A stretch of 60,237 nt of DNA from Lachnospiraceae bacterium (GCA_004556655.1 SFGF01000012.1:1-60237), one strand, 5' to 3'. Numbered from the stretch's first letter, positions 7,610-16,733 are shown. Notes: generated from the letters alone by a model not told the origin. Program-made: numbers and translations.

Positions 7610-8815
7610 TTATACGAACAAGGAGCCCATCTTGGATACAAATGTAGTAATTCCCAGATATGCGGATATAATTACAACAACAATTCCAAGAACCAGAAGC
7701 CATGTAGGATGCTTGTATTCTGTACCCATAATGGATTTCTTCTTGGAAGCGATCAGGCAGATTCCCAGAGTGATCGGAAGAATCAGTCCGTTCAATGCGC
7801 CTGCCAAAACCAGAAGGGTTGCCGGCTGTCCGATCAGTACCATGATAATAGTAGAAACTGCGATAAATCCAATGATAACCCAGTTTTCATTTTTTTCAAT
7901 GGCTGGATGGAATGTCTTCAAGAAAGATACCGAAGTATAAGCAGCTCCGATAATGGAGGTAATGGCTGCACAAAGCAGAACCAGACCTGCAAAACGATAT
8001 CCGATCTCACCTGCGCCCTGACGGAAAGCATCTGCTGCCGGGTTAGAAGCATCCAGAGTTACACCTTTTACTACAACACCGAGAACTGCAAGGAACAGGA
8101 AAATACGAACGATCGTTGCAATTCCAATTCCCATGATGGAACTCTTGTTAATTTCTTTCAGGTTTTTCTCTCCTGTAATACCCGCATCAATCAGACGATG
8201 TGCGCCGGCAAAAGTGATGTATCCGCCTACAGTACCGCCAAGAAGAGTAATAATAGCCGGAATCAATTCAGAAACACCTGTTTCCGGTACAAAAGTATTC
8301 TTCAAAGCAGAACCGATCGGTGGTTTTACTACGATAATAATAACGAAGATAACAACGATCATAATACCGCCAAGAATTTTGGTCAGAGTATCCATTGCAG
8401 CTTTTGCATTTTTCAGCAGGAAGATAACGATAGCAAGCGCACCTGCCAGAATACATCCTACGCTGGTAGGGATTCCGAGTAATGTGTTAAATCCAAGTGC
8501 ACCACCACCTACGTTACCGATATTAAACGCAAGCCCTCCAAGAGCAACCATAAATGCTACCACATAACCGAGTCCCGGAAGCACTTTATTTGCTACCTCC
8601 TGTCCACGAAGCCCTGTTACACAAAGAATGCGCCAGATATTCATCTGTGCGATCGCTGCCAGAATAATGGAAAACAGAATAACAAAACCAAAACTTGCCC
8701 CTTCTGTTCCAGTAAACTGTGCTGTCTGAGTTAAAAATCCAGGTCCGATTGCGGACGTTGCCATAAGAAATGCTGCTCCAAGCAGGGCACCTCCGCTTTT
8801 TTTCTTTTCACCCAT
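7610..8815 (-). CDS. Nramp-related membrane transporter (YcsG-like)
   Basis: About 401 aa with about 11 hydrophobic segments, fold family Nramp/APC. The start at MGEKKKSGG is set by AAGGAG upstream. The metal-binding helices of true Nramp transporters (DPGN in TM1, MPH in TM6) are absent: TM1 reads SAIGPGFLTQTAQ and the TM6 region reads GGYITFAGAHR. Family knowledge: B. subtilis ycsG, an Nramp-like gene, also lies beside ycsF (pxpA) and kipI/kipA. Position first in a pxp operon suggests it imports 5-oxoproline or a related compound rather than a divalent metal. Substrate is inference. Confidence 0.8.
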   Translation of the reverse strand: MGEKKKSGGALLGAAFLMATSAIGPGFLTQTAQFTGTEGASFGFVILFSIILAAIAQMNIWRILCVTGLRGQEVANKVLPGLGYVVAFMVALGGLAFNIGNVGGGALGFNTLLGIPTSVGCILAGALAIVIFLLKNAKAAMDTLTKILGGIMIVVIFVIIIVVKPPIGSALKNTFVPETGVSELIPAIITLLGGTVGGYITFAGAHRLIDAGITGEKNLKEINKSSIMGIGIATIVRIFLFLAVLGVVVKGVTLDASNPAADAFRQGAGEIGYRFAGLVLLCAAITSIIGAAYTSVSFLKTFHPAIEKNENWVIIGFIAVSTIIMVLIGQPATLLVLAGALNGLILPITLGICLIASKKKSIMGTEYKHPTWLLVLGIVVVIISAYLGITTFVSKMGSLFV

Positions 8816-8877
8816 AAGTTTCATCTCCTTTTTCATTTTTATCAGTATTATACTAGAATTTCAATATTTTCACAAGT

Positions 8878-10224
8878 TTAATATTTTTGTGCAAATGCCA
8901 ATGTCTGCCTGAGAGCATCTTCTTTTTCCACCCCGGCCAGTCTCAGTTTATGGGAAAATGCCAGTATCTCTGAAAAATAAGGTCCCGGCGTCAATCCTGC
9001 TGCCACCAGATCTGACCCCATCACATATGGCTTTTCCATTGTCTCATAAAATTCTTTCAGCCGCTTCTCCAGAAAAAGCTCCACTTCCTCATCCGGAACA
9101 CTTCCCACTCGTCCCATATGATCTGCTTTTGCAAACTTCACCAGTCCTGCCGGATCCAGGGAACAATCAAACATTTTATTGGTAGATTTTTTCCCTGCCT
9201 GCTGGCGGGCCATCTGATAAGGCTTCATATGAAGTTCCACCATATTCAATACATATTTGATCAGTTTTGTCTCATTCGTGATCCTTTCTAAAAACATACG
9301 AATCATCGGCAGTCCTTCTGTTTCATGACCAATCGAACGTATTCTGCCGTCTGTCACTTTTGTAATAATTACTTTTCCAAAATCATGTGTCAGCGCCGCA
9401 AGCATAAATCCTACGGGATTCTTAGAAGCTCCCTTTTGTCCAGCCGCCTGATCCAACACCATCATAGTATGATTCCATACATCCCCCTCCGGATGATACT
9501 GGGGATTCTGCTTTACCCCGATCAGCTGCTCCATTTCAGGAAACCATACAGACAATTGCTCCATTTTCCGCATTTCTTCAAAAAAAATAGAAGGAGTATC
9601 AGCCTTCAATAGTGCCTTTTCCAGTTCCCCCAGGATTCTCTCCCGAGCGAGTGCAGACAAATCCATTGTTTTTGACAATGCTACCGTTTCATCCGCTACC
9701 CGGAATCCGAATCGGGCAGCAAACTGAGCAGCCCGCAAAACTCTCAGGGGATCTTCAACAAACGTAAGAGAATTCACATGACGGATCACACCGTTTCTTA
9801 TATCCTCTATCCCGCCAAAGTGATCAATCACCTCTCCCGTCAGCACATCTTCCATCAGAGCATTCATCGTGAAATCTCTTCTTTTGGCAGCTTTTTCTGT
9901 CCCCAAAAACGGATCTACATACACGGTAAAGTCTTTATGACCGCGGCCGATAGCTTCTTCCTTCCTTGGCATAGCGATATCCACATCATATCCCTTCAGC
10001 CCGAAGATTCCAAAATCAGCTCCCATCTCCGTTCTTTTTCCCAGTCTGTCAAGAACTTCTCCCAAAACTTCCGGGGAAATTCCATGAATCTCTATATCAA
10101 TATCTTTATTTTCTTTGCCCATAACCTTATCCCGGACATATCCACCTACAAAAAAAGTTCTTCCTCCTTTTTCAGCAACCCGGGCAGCAATTTTTTCCGT
10201 CATAACAAGATTTTTGTTTTTCAA
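8878..10224 (-). CDS. cca: CCA tRNA nucleotidyltransferase / poly(A)-polymerase family with HD domain
   Basis: A 448-aa protein. The N-terminal class II nucleotidyltransferase head has FFVGGYVRD and KDIDIEI (catalytic Asp pair), followed by RRDFTMNALM and the ADP/CTP-selecting region EDPLRVLRAAQFAARFGF. The C-terminal HD domain has HTMMVLD and ALTHDFGK. It should add or repair the 3' CCA of tRNAs in the cytoplasm. The start is TTG with an excellent AAGGAGGG 6-7 nt upstream; the first ATG, 21 nt downstream, has no good site. Monocistronic, divergent from glgC. Specificity (CCA, CC or A addition) cannot be settled by eye. Confidence 0.88.
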   Translation of the reverse strand: MKNKNLVMTEKIAARVAEKGGRTFFVGGYVRDKVMGKENKDIDIEIHGISPEVLGEVLDRLGKRTEMGADFGIFGLKGYDVDIAMPRKEEAIGRGHKDFTVYVDPFLGTEKAAKRRDFTMNALMEDVLTGEVIDHFGGIEDIRNGVIRHVNSLTFVEDPLRVLRAAQFAARFGFRVADETVALSKTMDLSALARERILGELEKALLKADTPSIFFEEMRKMEQLSVWFPEMEQLIGVKQNPQYHPEGDVWNHTMMVLDQAAGQKGASKNPVGFMLAALTHDFGKVIITKVTDGRIRSIGHETEGLPMIRMFLERITNETKLIKYVLNMVELHMKPYQMARQQAGKKSTNKMFDCSLDPAGLVKFAKADHMGRVGSVPDEEVELFLEKRLKEFYETMEKPYVMGSDLVAAGLTPGPYFSEILAFSHKLRLAGVEKEDALRQTLAFAQKY

Positions 10225-10524
10225 AAATATCCCTCCTTGTTTCCCGCAGTATCATTATACTACCATATCTCAATACCAGGGTCAAAAGCCTTTTATCCTC
10301 TGATGATTACCGACTACATTTTTCCAAATTTTTACATTTTTTACAATATTATATTGTTACAAAAATTTTATTTAGATTTTTCTTCCAAAAGACTACCTTT
10401 TTTTGTAAATATATAGTACAATTATACCAAAGCAACTCGGCTACTACTCCGCACTTCATTTTTTATTTATAAAAGTGTCTTATGGGGGCAGTTGCCAAAT
10501 AACACACAGAATAGGGGATCTAAT

Positions 10525-11733
10525 ATGGCAAAAGAAATGATAGCAATGCTTCTTGCCGGCGGACAGGGCTCCAGACTTTATGCCCTGACCCAGAATCTGG
10601 CAAAACCCGCAGTTCCTTTTGGCGGAAAATATCGAATCATTGATTTTCCACTGTCAAACTGCGTAAATTCCGGTATTGATACGATAGGTATTCTTACCCA
10701 GTATCAGCCGCTCGTACTGAATGAGTACATTGGCAATGGACAGCCGTGGGATTTGGACCGTCTCCATGGCGGTGTTCACGTACTTCCACCGTATCAGCAG
10801 GCATCCGGTTCTGACTGGTACAAAGGTACCGCTAACGCAATCTACCAGAATATTTCATTTATCGAACGTTACAATCCTCAGTATGTCATCATTCTTTCCG
10901 GTGACCAGATCTGCAAGCAGGATTACAGCGATTTCCTTCGCTTCCACAAAGAAAAAGGTGCAGAATTCAGCGTTGCCGTTATGGAAGTTCCGTGGGATGA
11001 GGCTTCCCGTTTCGGTCTTATGGTAACAGACGAAAATGATAAGATTACCGAATTCCAGGAAAAACCGAAGCAGCCGAAATCAAATCTGGCTTCCATGGGT
11101 ATCTATATCTTCAATTGGGATATCCTGAAAAAATATCTTGTAGAGGATGAGGCTGATCCGGAATCTGAAAATGATTTTGGTAATAACATTATCCCGAATC
11201 TTCTCCGCGATAACCGTAACATGTATGCTTACCGCTTTGAAGGTTACTGGAAAGACGTAGGAACCATTCCTTCTCTCTGGGAAGCAAATATGGAAGTACT
11301 GGATCCGGAACACAGCGGTATCAATCTTTTTGATGATGATTGGAAAATCTACAGCCGAAACAGCGGTATGACCGGTCATAAGATTGCTGCTGATGCTGTT
11401 GTAGAAAATTCCATGATTACTGATGGATGCCGCATCAAAGGTAATGTAAAACACTCTATCCTCTTCGCAGGTGTACAGGTTGAGCCCGGTGCAGTTGTAG
11501 AAGATGCAGTTGTTATGGGCGGAACTATTATCAAAGCAGGCGCATCTGTAAAACACTGTATCATCGCTGAAAATGTTGTAATCGGTGAAAATGCTGTTGT
11601 TGGTGCTATGCCTACCGAGACAGAAAAAGGTGTTGCAACTGTCGGTTCCGGCGTATACATTGGTGACAATGCAAAGATTGGTCCAAATGCTATGATTAAT
11701 ACGAATGTAAAGGATGGTGACGAACAATGGTAA
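10525..11733 (+). CDS. glgC: Glucose-1-phosphate adenylyltransferase, catalytic subunit
   Basis: 402 aa. The intact nucleotidyltransferase motif AMLLAGGQGSRLYALTQNLAKPAVPFGGKYR is present (quoted only as a guide: GGQGSRL is the key part), with IIDFPLSNCVNSGID, and a C-terminal left-handed beta-helix of hexapeptide repeats from about residue 295. It makes ADP-glucose for glycogen synthesis. The start at MAKEMIAML is supported by AGGGG 8 nt upstream. It overlaps glgD by 7 nt, implying translational coupling. Confidence 0.96.
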   Translation: MAKEMIAMLLAGGQGSRLYALTQNLAKPAVPFGGKYRIIDFPLSNCVNSGIDTIGILTQYQPLVLNEYIGNGQPWDLDRLHGGVHVLPPYQQASGSDWYKGTANAIYQNISFIERYNPQYVIILSGDQICKQDYSDFLRFHKEKGAEFSVAVMEVPWDEASRFGLMVTDENDKITEFQEKPKQPKSNLASMGIYIFNWDILKKYLVEDEADPESENDFGNNIIPNLLRDNRNMYAYRFEGYWKDVGTIPSLWEANMEVLDPEHSGINLFDDDWKIYSRNSGMTGHKIAADAVVENSMITDGCRIKGNVKHSILFAGVQVEPGAVVEDAVVMGGTIIKAGASVKHCIIAENVVIGENAVVGAMPTETEKGVATVGSGVYIGDNAKIGPNAMINTNVKDGDEQW

Positions 11734-12869
11734 ACTCAAACTCAAATGCTCTGGGAATTATCTTCCCTAACAGTTATGATGATCTGGTACCTGAACTGGT
11801 AAGTGAGCGTCTGATGGCTTCCATTCCTTTTGCAGGTCGTTATCGTATGATCGATTTTATCCTGTCCAGTATGGTAAATTGCGGAATTGACAATATTTCC
11901 ATACCTGTACGTAACAATTATTACTCTCTGATGGATCATCTGGGATCCGGACGTGAATGGGATCTTTCCCGTAAAAAAGGCGGTTTGAATATCGTTCCTC
12001 CGTTTGCAGAGAAATCTGTAGGTTTTTATAACGGACGTATCGATGCGCTTGCAAGTATTCTGGCATTCCTGAAACATCAAAAAGAAAAATATGTAGTACT
12101 ATCCGATGCTCATATCGCAGTGAACTTTGATTTCAAAGCACTTTTGGAAGCTCATATTGAATCCGGTGCTGATGTAACCGTAGCTTATGCAGAGGAAGAA
12201 CTTCCTGTAATCTCTGATCATGTACAGCCGGGAGCAAAAGGTTTCTTCTACTCTCTGCAGCTTGATGGAAATCATGTTACAAAGATAAAAATCAATCCAC
12301 AGGATCCTGGAAAACAGAACTTCTCCATGAACATCTATGTAATGGATCGTGAACTTCTGATTGATCAGGTGAATACCGCTTTTGTACGTGGAAATATCTA
12401 TTTTGAACGTGACGTACTGGCTCCAAATCTGGAAAAACTGAATGTTCAGGCTTTCAAATTTGATGGATACTATGCACGTATCAATGATATGAAGAGCTAC
12501 TTCAACGAGAACATGAAACTTCTGGAAGATGAAAATCTGGATGGTCTGTTTGCACCAAATCCGGTATATACCAAGATTCGTGATGACAACCCGACCAGAT
12601 ATATCTCCGGTTCCAAAGTTAAAAATATCATGGCTGCAGATGGCTGCGTGATCGAAGGCGAAGTAGAAAACAGTATTCTGTTCCGTGGTGTTAAGATCGG
12701 AAAAGGCGCTAAAGTTAAGAACTGTGTACTGATGCAGGATACCGTTGTTGAAGAAGGCGCAAATCTGGAATATGTAATTTCCGATAAAAATGTACATATC
12801 ACAGCCGGAAAAGAATTGAAAGGAACAGATACCCTGCAGGTATTTGTTGAGAAACGTAAAGTCGTATAA
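11727..12869 (+). CDS. glgD: Glucose-1-phosphate adenylyltransferase, regulatory-type subunit
   Basis: 380 aa, homologous to GlgC throughout. The GGxGxRL nucleotide loop is replaced (NALGIIFPNSYDDLVPEL), as in the non-catalytic GlgD subunits of Firmicutes, while the sugar-binding region (GRYRMIDFILSSMVNCGID) and the C-terminal beta-helix are kept. Family knowledge: GlgD pairs with GlgC and raises its activity in clostridia and bacilli. The gene starts inside the end of glgC with AAGGATGGTG upstream. Nothing looks broken. Confidence 0.94.
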   Translation: MVNSNSNALGIIFPNSYDDLVPELVSERLMASIPFAGRYRMIDFILSSMVNCGIDNISIPVRNNYYSLMDHLGSGREWDLSRKKGGLNIVPPFAEKSVGFYNGRIDALASILAFLKHQKEKYVVLSDAHIAVNFDFKALLEAHIESGADVTVAYAEEELPVISDHVQPGAKGFFYSLQLDGNHVTKIKINPQDPGKQNFSMNIYVMDRELLIDQVNTAFVRGNIYFERDVLAPNLEKLNVQAFKFDGYYARINDMKSYFNENMKLLEDENLDGLFAPNPVYTKIRDDNPTRYISGSKVKNIMAADGCVIEGEVENSILFRGVKIGKGAKVKNCVLMQDTVVEEGANLEYVISDKNVHITAGKELKGTDTLQVFVEKRKVV

Positions 12870-12893
12870 ACATACTTTTTGGTTCGCAAGAGG

Positions 12894-13066
12894 CGTGCAG
12901 AAAATCAAATAGTCCGTTTTAGAAGCAGGTCGTTTGCCTTCAGCTAATTGCTAACTCCGACATAAGACGCTCAGGAAAGCCTTCGCGCCTAAGTCTGCGT
13001 AAGCACTGGATCTTCAGGCTCACTTATCCCAATGCTTCTAAAACGGACTATTTGATTTTCTGCACG
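12894..13066. repeat. 173-nt element bounded by a perfect 34-bp inverted repeat
   Basis: The arms 12894-12927 and 13033-13066 are exact reverse complements (34 of 34) enclosing about 105 nt that is itself rich in short complementary segments. TTTT follows the right arm. It lies just after glgD. Options: an oversized transcription terminator for glgC-glgD, a structured non-coding RNA, or a MITE-like mobile repeat. I see no coding sequence in it. The precision of the arms argues for recent origin or selection. Confidence 0.8.
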
Positions 13067-13119
13067 TTTTCTCACGATACAAAATGACACTGAAAATAAA
13101 AAAACAATATGTTTTTCCG

Positions 13120-13251
13120 TCAGAAGCAGTTGTATTCACTCTCAGTGAAGATATTTTTTATATGTCTGGAAATAGTTGATTTATCTCTCTGGAACAATTC
13201 CGCCATCTGATCAATGGAAATAGAAAGATTCCGTAGAAAATCATATGCATC
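13120..13251 (-). pseudogene. Fragment of a RhuM-like DNA-binding protein
   Basis: In one minus-strand frame the translation contains SIDQMAELFQRDKSTISRH followed by IKNIFTESE, then a stop at 13120-13122. This matches the helix-turn-helix region of RhuM-family proteins found on islands and near restriction or toxin genes (typical wording there: AELFQRDKSTISRHI, then EEGEL). The frame is closed about 40 codons upstream and runs into the 3' end of yaaA, so no start or remainder exists. It is a gene remnant, suggesting a past insertion or deletion between the hairpin element and yaaA. Confidence 0.55.
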
Positions 13252-13992
13252 TCATTTTAAAAACACCATTTCTGTTTCAGACGATAGTTCATGCATGTAT
13301 GTATATCCCTGACGATCGAACATTTTCAATTTTTCCGGTTCTTCCACTGCATTTTCCGCCATGAAACGAACCATCTCGCCCCGTGCCATCTTTGCCTGAG
13401 TTCCTTTTTGGATTACTTTCCCGTCTTTCCATTCACCGAAGATGCAAGTAATCAATTTATCCGCCGGACACAAATAATTCTCTATACATTTTGAGTATTC
13501 TTTTGATGCAAGGTTCACGATAATTCGGCTTTCATCCAACACTTCCCGATACAGTTTATCGCCCCAGAATTCATACAGATTCCCGGTTCCATCCACTTTT
13601 GCTTTGGCCTGCATTTCCAGGCGGTAAGGGGTAACTCCATCCAAGGGCTTCAATACGCCGTAAAATCCCGAAAGTACTCTGAGATGCTTCTGCACATAAT
13701 CCCATTCTTTATCAGAGAATACCGCAGGGGCCATATACTGATACTGGATTCCCTCATAGGAGATCAATGCCGGTGTCAGATTTCTTTCCAGATTCATATC
13801 AGCAAATCGCTGAAAATTCAGTTCTGCAATTTTATCATTACATCCCCATAGTTTCCGGACCTGTTCAAAATTTAATTTCTGTACCCACTTCATCAGCTTT
13901 CTGGTATCTTCTAAAAAAACCGGAAGCCCCTGACATGCAATCAAATCTGGCTCCACATTCATTTTCTTCGCCGGTGAAATGATAATCCTCAT
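13252..13992 (-). CDS. yaaA: Peroxide-stress protein YaaA (DUF328/UPF0246)
   Basis: 246 aa, beginning MRIIISPAKKMN, the signature of the YaaA/UPF0246 family, with the conserved GFYGVLKPLDGVTPYRLEMQ block and NLASKEYSK. Family knowledge: E. coli YaaA limits free iron and DNA damage during hydrogen peroxide stress and binds DNA. It lies just downstream of a peroxiredoxin (14 nt gap), forming an oxidative-stress pair. Full length. Confidence 0.92.
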   Translation of the reverse strand: MRIIISPAKKMNVEPDLIACQGLPVFLEDTRKLMKWVQKLNFEQVRKLWGCNDKIAELNFQRFADMNLERNLTPALISYEGIQYQYMAPAVFSDKEWDYVQKHLRVLSGFYGVLKPLDGVTPYRLEMQAKAKVDGTGNLYEFWGDKLYREVLDESRIIVNLASKEYSKCIENYLCPADKLITCIFGEWKDGKVIQKGTQAKMARGEMVRFMAENAVEEPEKLKMFDRQGYTYMHELSSETEMVFLK

Positions 13993-14006
13993 CTTCTGCG
14001 CCTCCT

Positions 14007-14459
14007 TTACAGAAGTGCCAGCATCTGCTCCGGATTTTCAGCTGCCTTTACTTTTTCGAATGCCTTTATAATGATACCTTCTTCATCAATCAGATACGTA
14101 GTACGTACGACACCCATTGTTTTTTTACCATACATATTTTTTTCTTTCCATACATCATAAGCCTGAATAGCGGTCAGTTCTGTATCAGATAAAAGAGTAA
14201 ATGGCAAACCATATTTTTCTTCAAACTTCTTATGAGATGCTACACTGTCCTTACTGATTCCAACCACCACAGCATCCTTCTCCTGAAACTGCGGGTACAA
14301 TTCGCCAAAGCCACAGGCCTGCTTCGTACAGCCCGGAGTATTGTCCTTCGGATAAAAATACAGTATTACTTTTTTTCCTTGATACTCCTCCAGTGTATGC
14401 ATGTTTCCATTTTGATCCGGCAATTCAAAACCGGGAGCTTTTATTCCAACTTCTAACAT
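14007..14459 (-). CDS. bcp: Thioredoxin-dependent peroxiredoxin (BCP/PrxQ)
   Basis: 150 aa with the AhpC/TSA fold: YFYPKDNTPGCTKQACGF contains the peroxidatic Cys and, five residues on, the resolving Cys that define the PrxQ/BCP subgroup. It reduces peroxides using thioredoxin. I use the second ATG (MLEVGIKAPGFEL), 8 nt from GGAGG; the first ATG is only 2 nt away from it. It is followed closely by yaaA and preceded by the PHP phosphatase gene with a 23-nt gap, so the three may be co-transcribed. Confidence 0.94.
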   Translation of the reverse strand: MLEVGIKAPGFELPDQNGNMHTLEEYQGKKVILYFYPKDNTPGCTKQACGFGELYPQFQEKDAVVVGISKDSVASHKKFEEKYGLPFTLLSDTELTAIQAYDVWKEKNMYGKKTMGVVRTTYLIDEEGIIIKAFEKVKAAENPEQMLALL

Positions 14460-14482
14460 TTTCATATCCTCCTACACGTATT

Positions 14483-15229
14483 TTATATTTCAAGGAATGG
14501 CATAATATCCAGTCCAAGTTTCTCTGCAAATGTTTCCGCCTTGCGTACCCCTTCATCATAAAGCTTTTCCGGTGCATGGGCATCCGAATTGATGATATAC
14601 TGCAAATCATACTCTTTGGACAGAAGAAATGCCGGTTCACTCGGATAACATCTTTGATACCGCATACCATTTCCATTGATTTCCACAGGAATCTTCAGTT
14701 CTTCACATGCCTGAAAAATTTGTCTCATAACTGATTCACAATCTTTATCCCACGGATTCCTGTAATTTTCAAGAGCACAGTCCGGATGAGCCAGAAAACG
14801 AAACATCCCTGTTTCCAGACCTTTGCACACATCATCTGCATAAACATGTAGCTCATACGGTCCTTTGGTTCCAAAACAGTCAATTTCTTTGTTTTTCCCA
14901 CACCTGTGCTGCCCCATAATCAACAATTCATATCCAAAATCCTCCTGAAATCTTCGGTAATCATCCATCTCCAAGGGATAATACTCACATTCAAAACCCT
15001 TGATTACCCGGATTTTTCCTTCATACTTTTTGATAGCATGATTCAATGCCGCATCATATGCCGGAAACTGGTCCCATGGAATCCACGAATCTTCTGTATT
15101 CTTGTGAGGTACATGCTCCGTTATAGCAATCTCCCGGAGCCCCCAGCGTATCGCTTCCTCAATATAATCTTCAATCTCACCCACTCCATGCCTGCACCAT
15201 TTCGAATGTGTATGATAATTCGCCTGCAT
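14483..15229 (-). CDS. PHP-domain phosphoesterase, histidinol-phosphatase-like
   Basis: 248 aa, PHP fold: NYHTHSKWCRHG (HxH), ITEHVPH, GFECEYY, GQHRC, LAHPD and INSDAHAPE supply the metal ligands of the trinuclear site. It resembles the HisK/HisJ group of histidinol-phosphatases, but no his genes lie nearby, so another phosphoester substrate is possible. Cytoplasmic. An intact gene. Confidence 0.82.
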   Translation of the reverse strand: MQANYHTHSKWCRHGVGEIEDYIEEAIRWGLREIAITEHVPHKNTEDSWIPWDQFPAYDAALNHAIKKYEGKIRVIKGFECEYYPLEMDDYRRFQEDFGYELLIMGQHRCGKNKEIDCFGTKGPYELHVYADDVCKGLETGMFRFLAHPDCALENYRNPWDKDCESVMRQIFQACEELKIPVEINGNGMRYQRCYPSEPAFLLSKEYDLQYIINSDAHAPEKLYDEGVRKAETFAEKLGLDIMPFLEI

Positions 15230-15285
15230 CTTTGATGTCCCCTTTTCTCTATCATTTATAATTCAAGTACGTCTCAGCATACTTG

Positions 15286-15338
15286 CTGCGTGGCGCACGT
15301 CATGCTTTGCATGACACGATACATCTGCGCACCTCTGC
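15286..15338. repeat. Small GC-rich palindromic element
   Basis: The hairpin GTCATGC-TTT-GCATGAC (15299-15315) is flanked by imperfectly paired GGCGCA and TGCGCA segments in an otherwise AT-rich 300-nt gap between the PHP gene and a small ORF. It looks like a REP/BIME-type dispersed repeat. The rest of 15230-15530 shows nothing I can support as a gene. Confidence 0.4.
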
Positions 15339-15529
15339 AATCCTAAAATAATAAAATGGATAAATATTCAAGTTTTGTTTCCTGAACATTTACCCAAATT
15401 ATACGCACACTATTTCGAAAAACGCAACTGTTTTCAGGATTTTTCTATAAACTTGGTCACAGAGCGAACATCAACACAGAAACACATATAGTATTGCCAA
15501 TCTTCTACTTAAGACTGCCTTCAAAATAA

Positions 15530-15721
15530 TTAATTCCCAATATACACATCAGTATTATTACACTTAGAATAATCCCCATAGTCCTCCTCCTTATTTTCCA
15601 GATTCATATTAATAAAATTTTCAAAAGAAAGAGATTCAACATCTCTGTCCGGATATTGAGCAGAAAATGCTTTAAGCTTTTGAAAAATCACATTAACCAA
15701 AATTTCATCCTTCCTTTCCAA
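15530..15721 (-). CDS. Small hypothetical protein
   Basis: Up to 63 aa, acidic and hydrophilic, ending NTDVYIGN, with no recognised domain, signal or membrane segment. The longest frame begins at TTG without a good ribosome-binding site; a TTG seven codons downstream has AAGGAAGG 8 nt before it and may be the true start (about 56 aa). It lies divergent from the broken AraC gene. It may be a real small gene or chance; evidence is weak. Confidence 0.3.
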   Translation of the reverse strand: MERKDEILVNVIFQKLKAFSAQYPDRDVESLSFENFINMNLENKEEDYGDYSKCNNTDVYIGN

Positions 15722-15858
15722 ATGATTCTTTCAATTATTTATGTCCTCTGATATAATAATTATATCGTCTATTCTATCTTTAAAAAATATTATTATGGAC
15801 ATATTTTATTACTATATCGCCATTATTTGCGTGTATTATAATAATTCGGAGAATATAT

Positions 15859-16733
15859 ATGAAAATCAAAACAACGATGAATCAAATGGAAAAAATCGAA
15901 GGTCTTGACCCTTCCTACCCTTACACGCTCCACAAAGTGGATCTTGACCACACTACCATACCCTGGCACTGGCATGAAGAGCTGGAATTTATTTTCATTG
16001 TAAAAGGCGAACTTAAAATCCATACTTCTTCATGCAGCTATTCATTTCATGAAAATGAGGGTTTTTTATCAATACCAATGTACTTTGCTCTCTTGAAAAC
16101 ATCACACACTGCAGTATAGAATCTCACTTATTTCATTCCATATTATTAAGCGGGCATTTTAAAAGTATTTTTGAGACCAAATATCTGAATCCGGTTTTGC
16201 AGAACAAAAACCTTGAAATAGTCGAATTTAGGAGATATACGCAAAATCAGAATAAAATTCTTAAGAATCTTAAAGAGATGAGCGTTCTTGACTCCAAAGA
16301 AAATACAGAATTTCAAATGAGGACTCTTCTCTCTGAAATCTGGCTGTTGATGTTAGAAGAAATTAAGACTATGGAAACGAAAAAAACATCCTCTAATTCT
16401 ATATCTCAAGAACGTCTGATGACCATGATGTCTTATATTCAGGAAAACTATACACAAAAACTTACTTTGAATGATATTGCACAATCAGCCTCTTTAAGTA
16501 CAAGAGAATGTTTAAGATGCTTCAAAAATGGAATACATGAATCACCTTTTGAATATTTAATCAATTATCGAATAGAACAGGCAAAAAAAATGCTTCGACT
16601 GACAAATCTTCCTGTTACTGACATTGCCTTTGAAACAGGTTTCTCAAACGGTGCTTATTTCAGCAAAATATTCAAAAGGGAATGTGGAAAAACTCCCGGA
16701 AACTACAGGATGTCCGAAAAAAAATCTACATGA
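15859..16733 (+). pseudogene. AraC-family transcriptional regulator, frameshifted
   Basis: The N-terminal cupin sensor half (IPWHWHEELEFIFIVKGEL) is read to about 16067, then the frame closes at 16119. Adding one base in the T6 tract at 16062-16067 restores a continuous frame through FINTNVLCSLENITHC into the C-terminal AraC domain. That domain has two helix-turn-helix motifs, LTLNDIAQSASLSTRECLR and DIAFETGFSNGAYFSKIFKR. The intact protein would be about 290 aa. A homopolymer slip, phase variation or sequencing error would all look like this. The C-terminal DNA-binding half could still be made alone. It precedes a hydroxypyruvate-isomerase-like gene and was probably its activator. Confidence 0.85.

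Noticed and set aside
7709..8482. Plus-strand frame of 257 codons opposite the Nramp-like gene
   Set aside because: Cys/Asn/Gln-rich translation typical of antisense of hydrophobic helices; no start signals.
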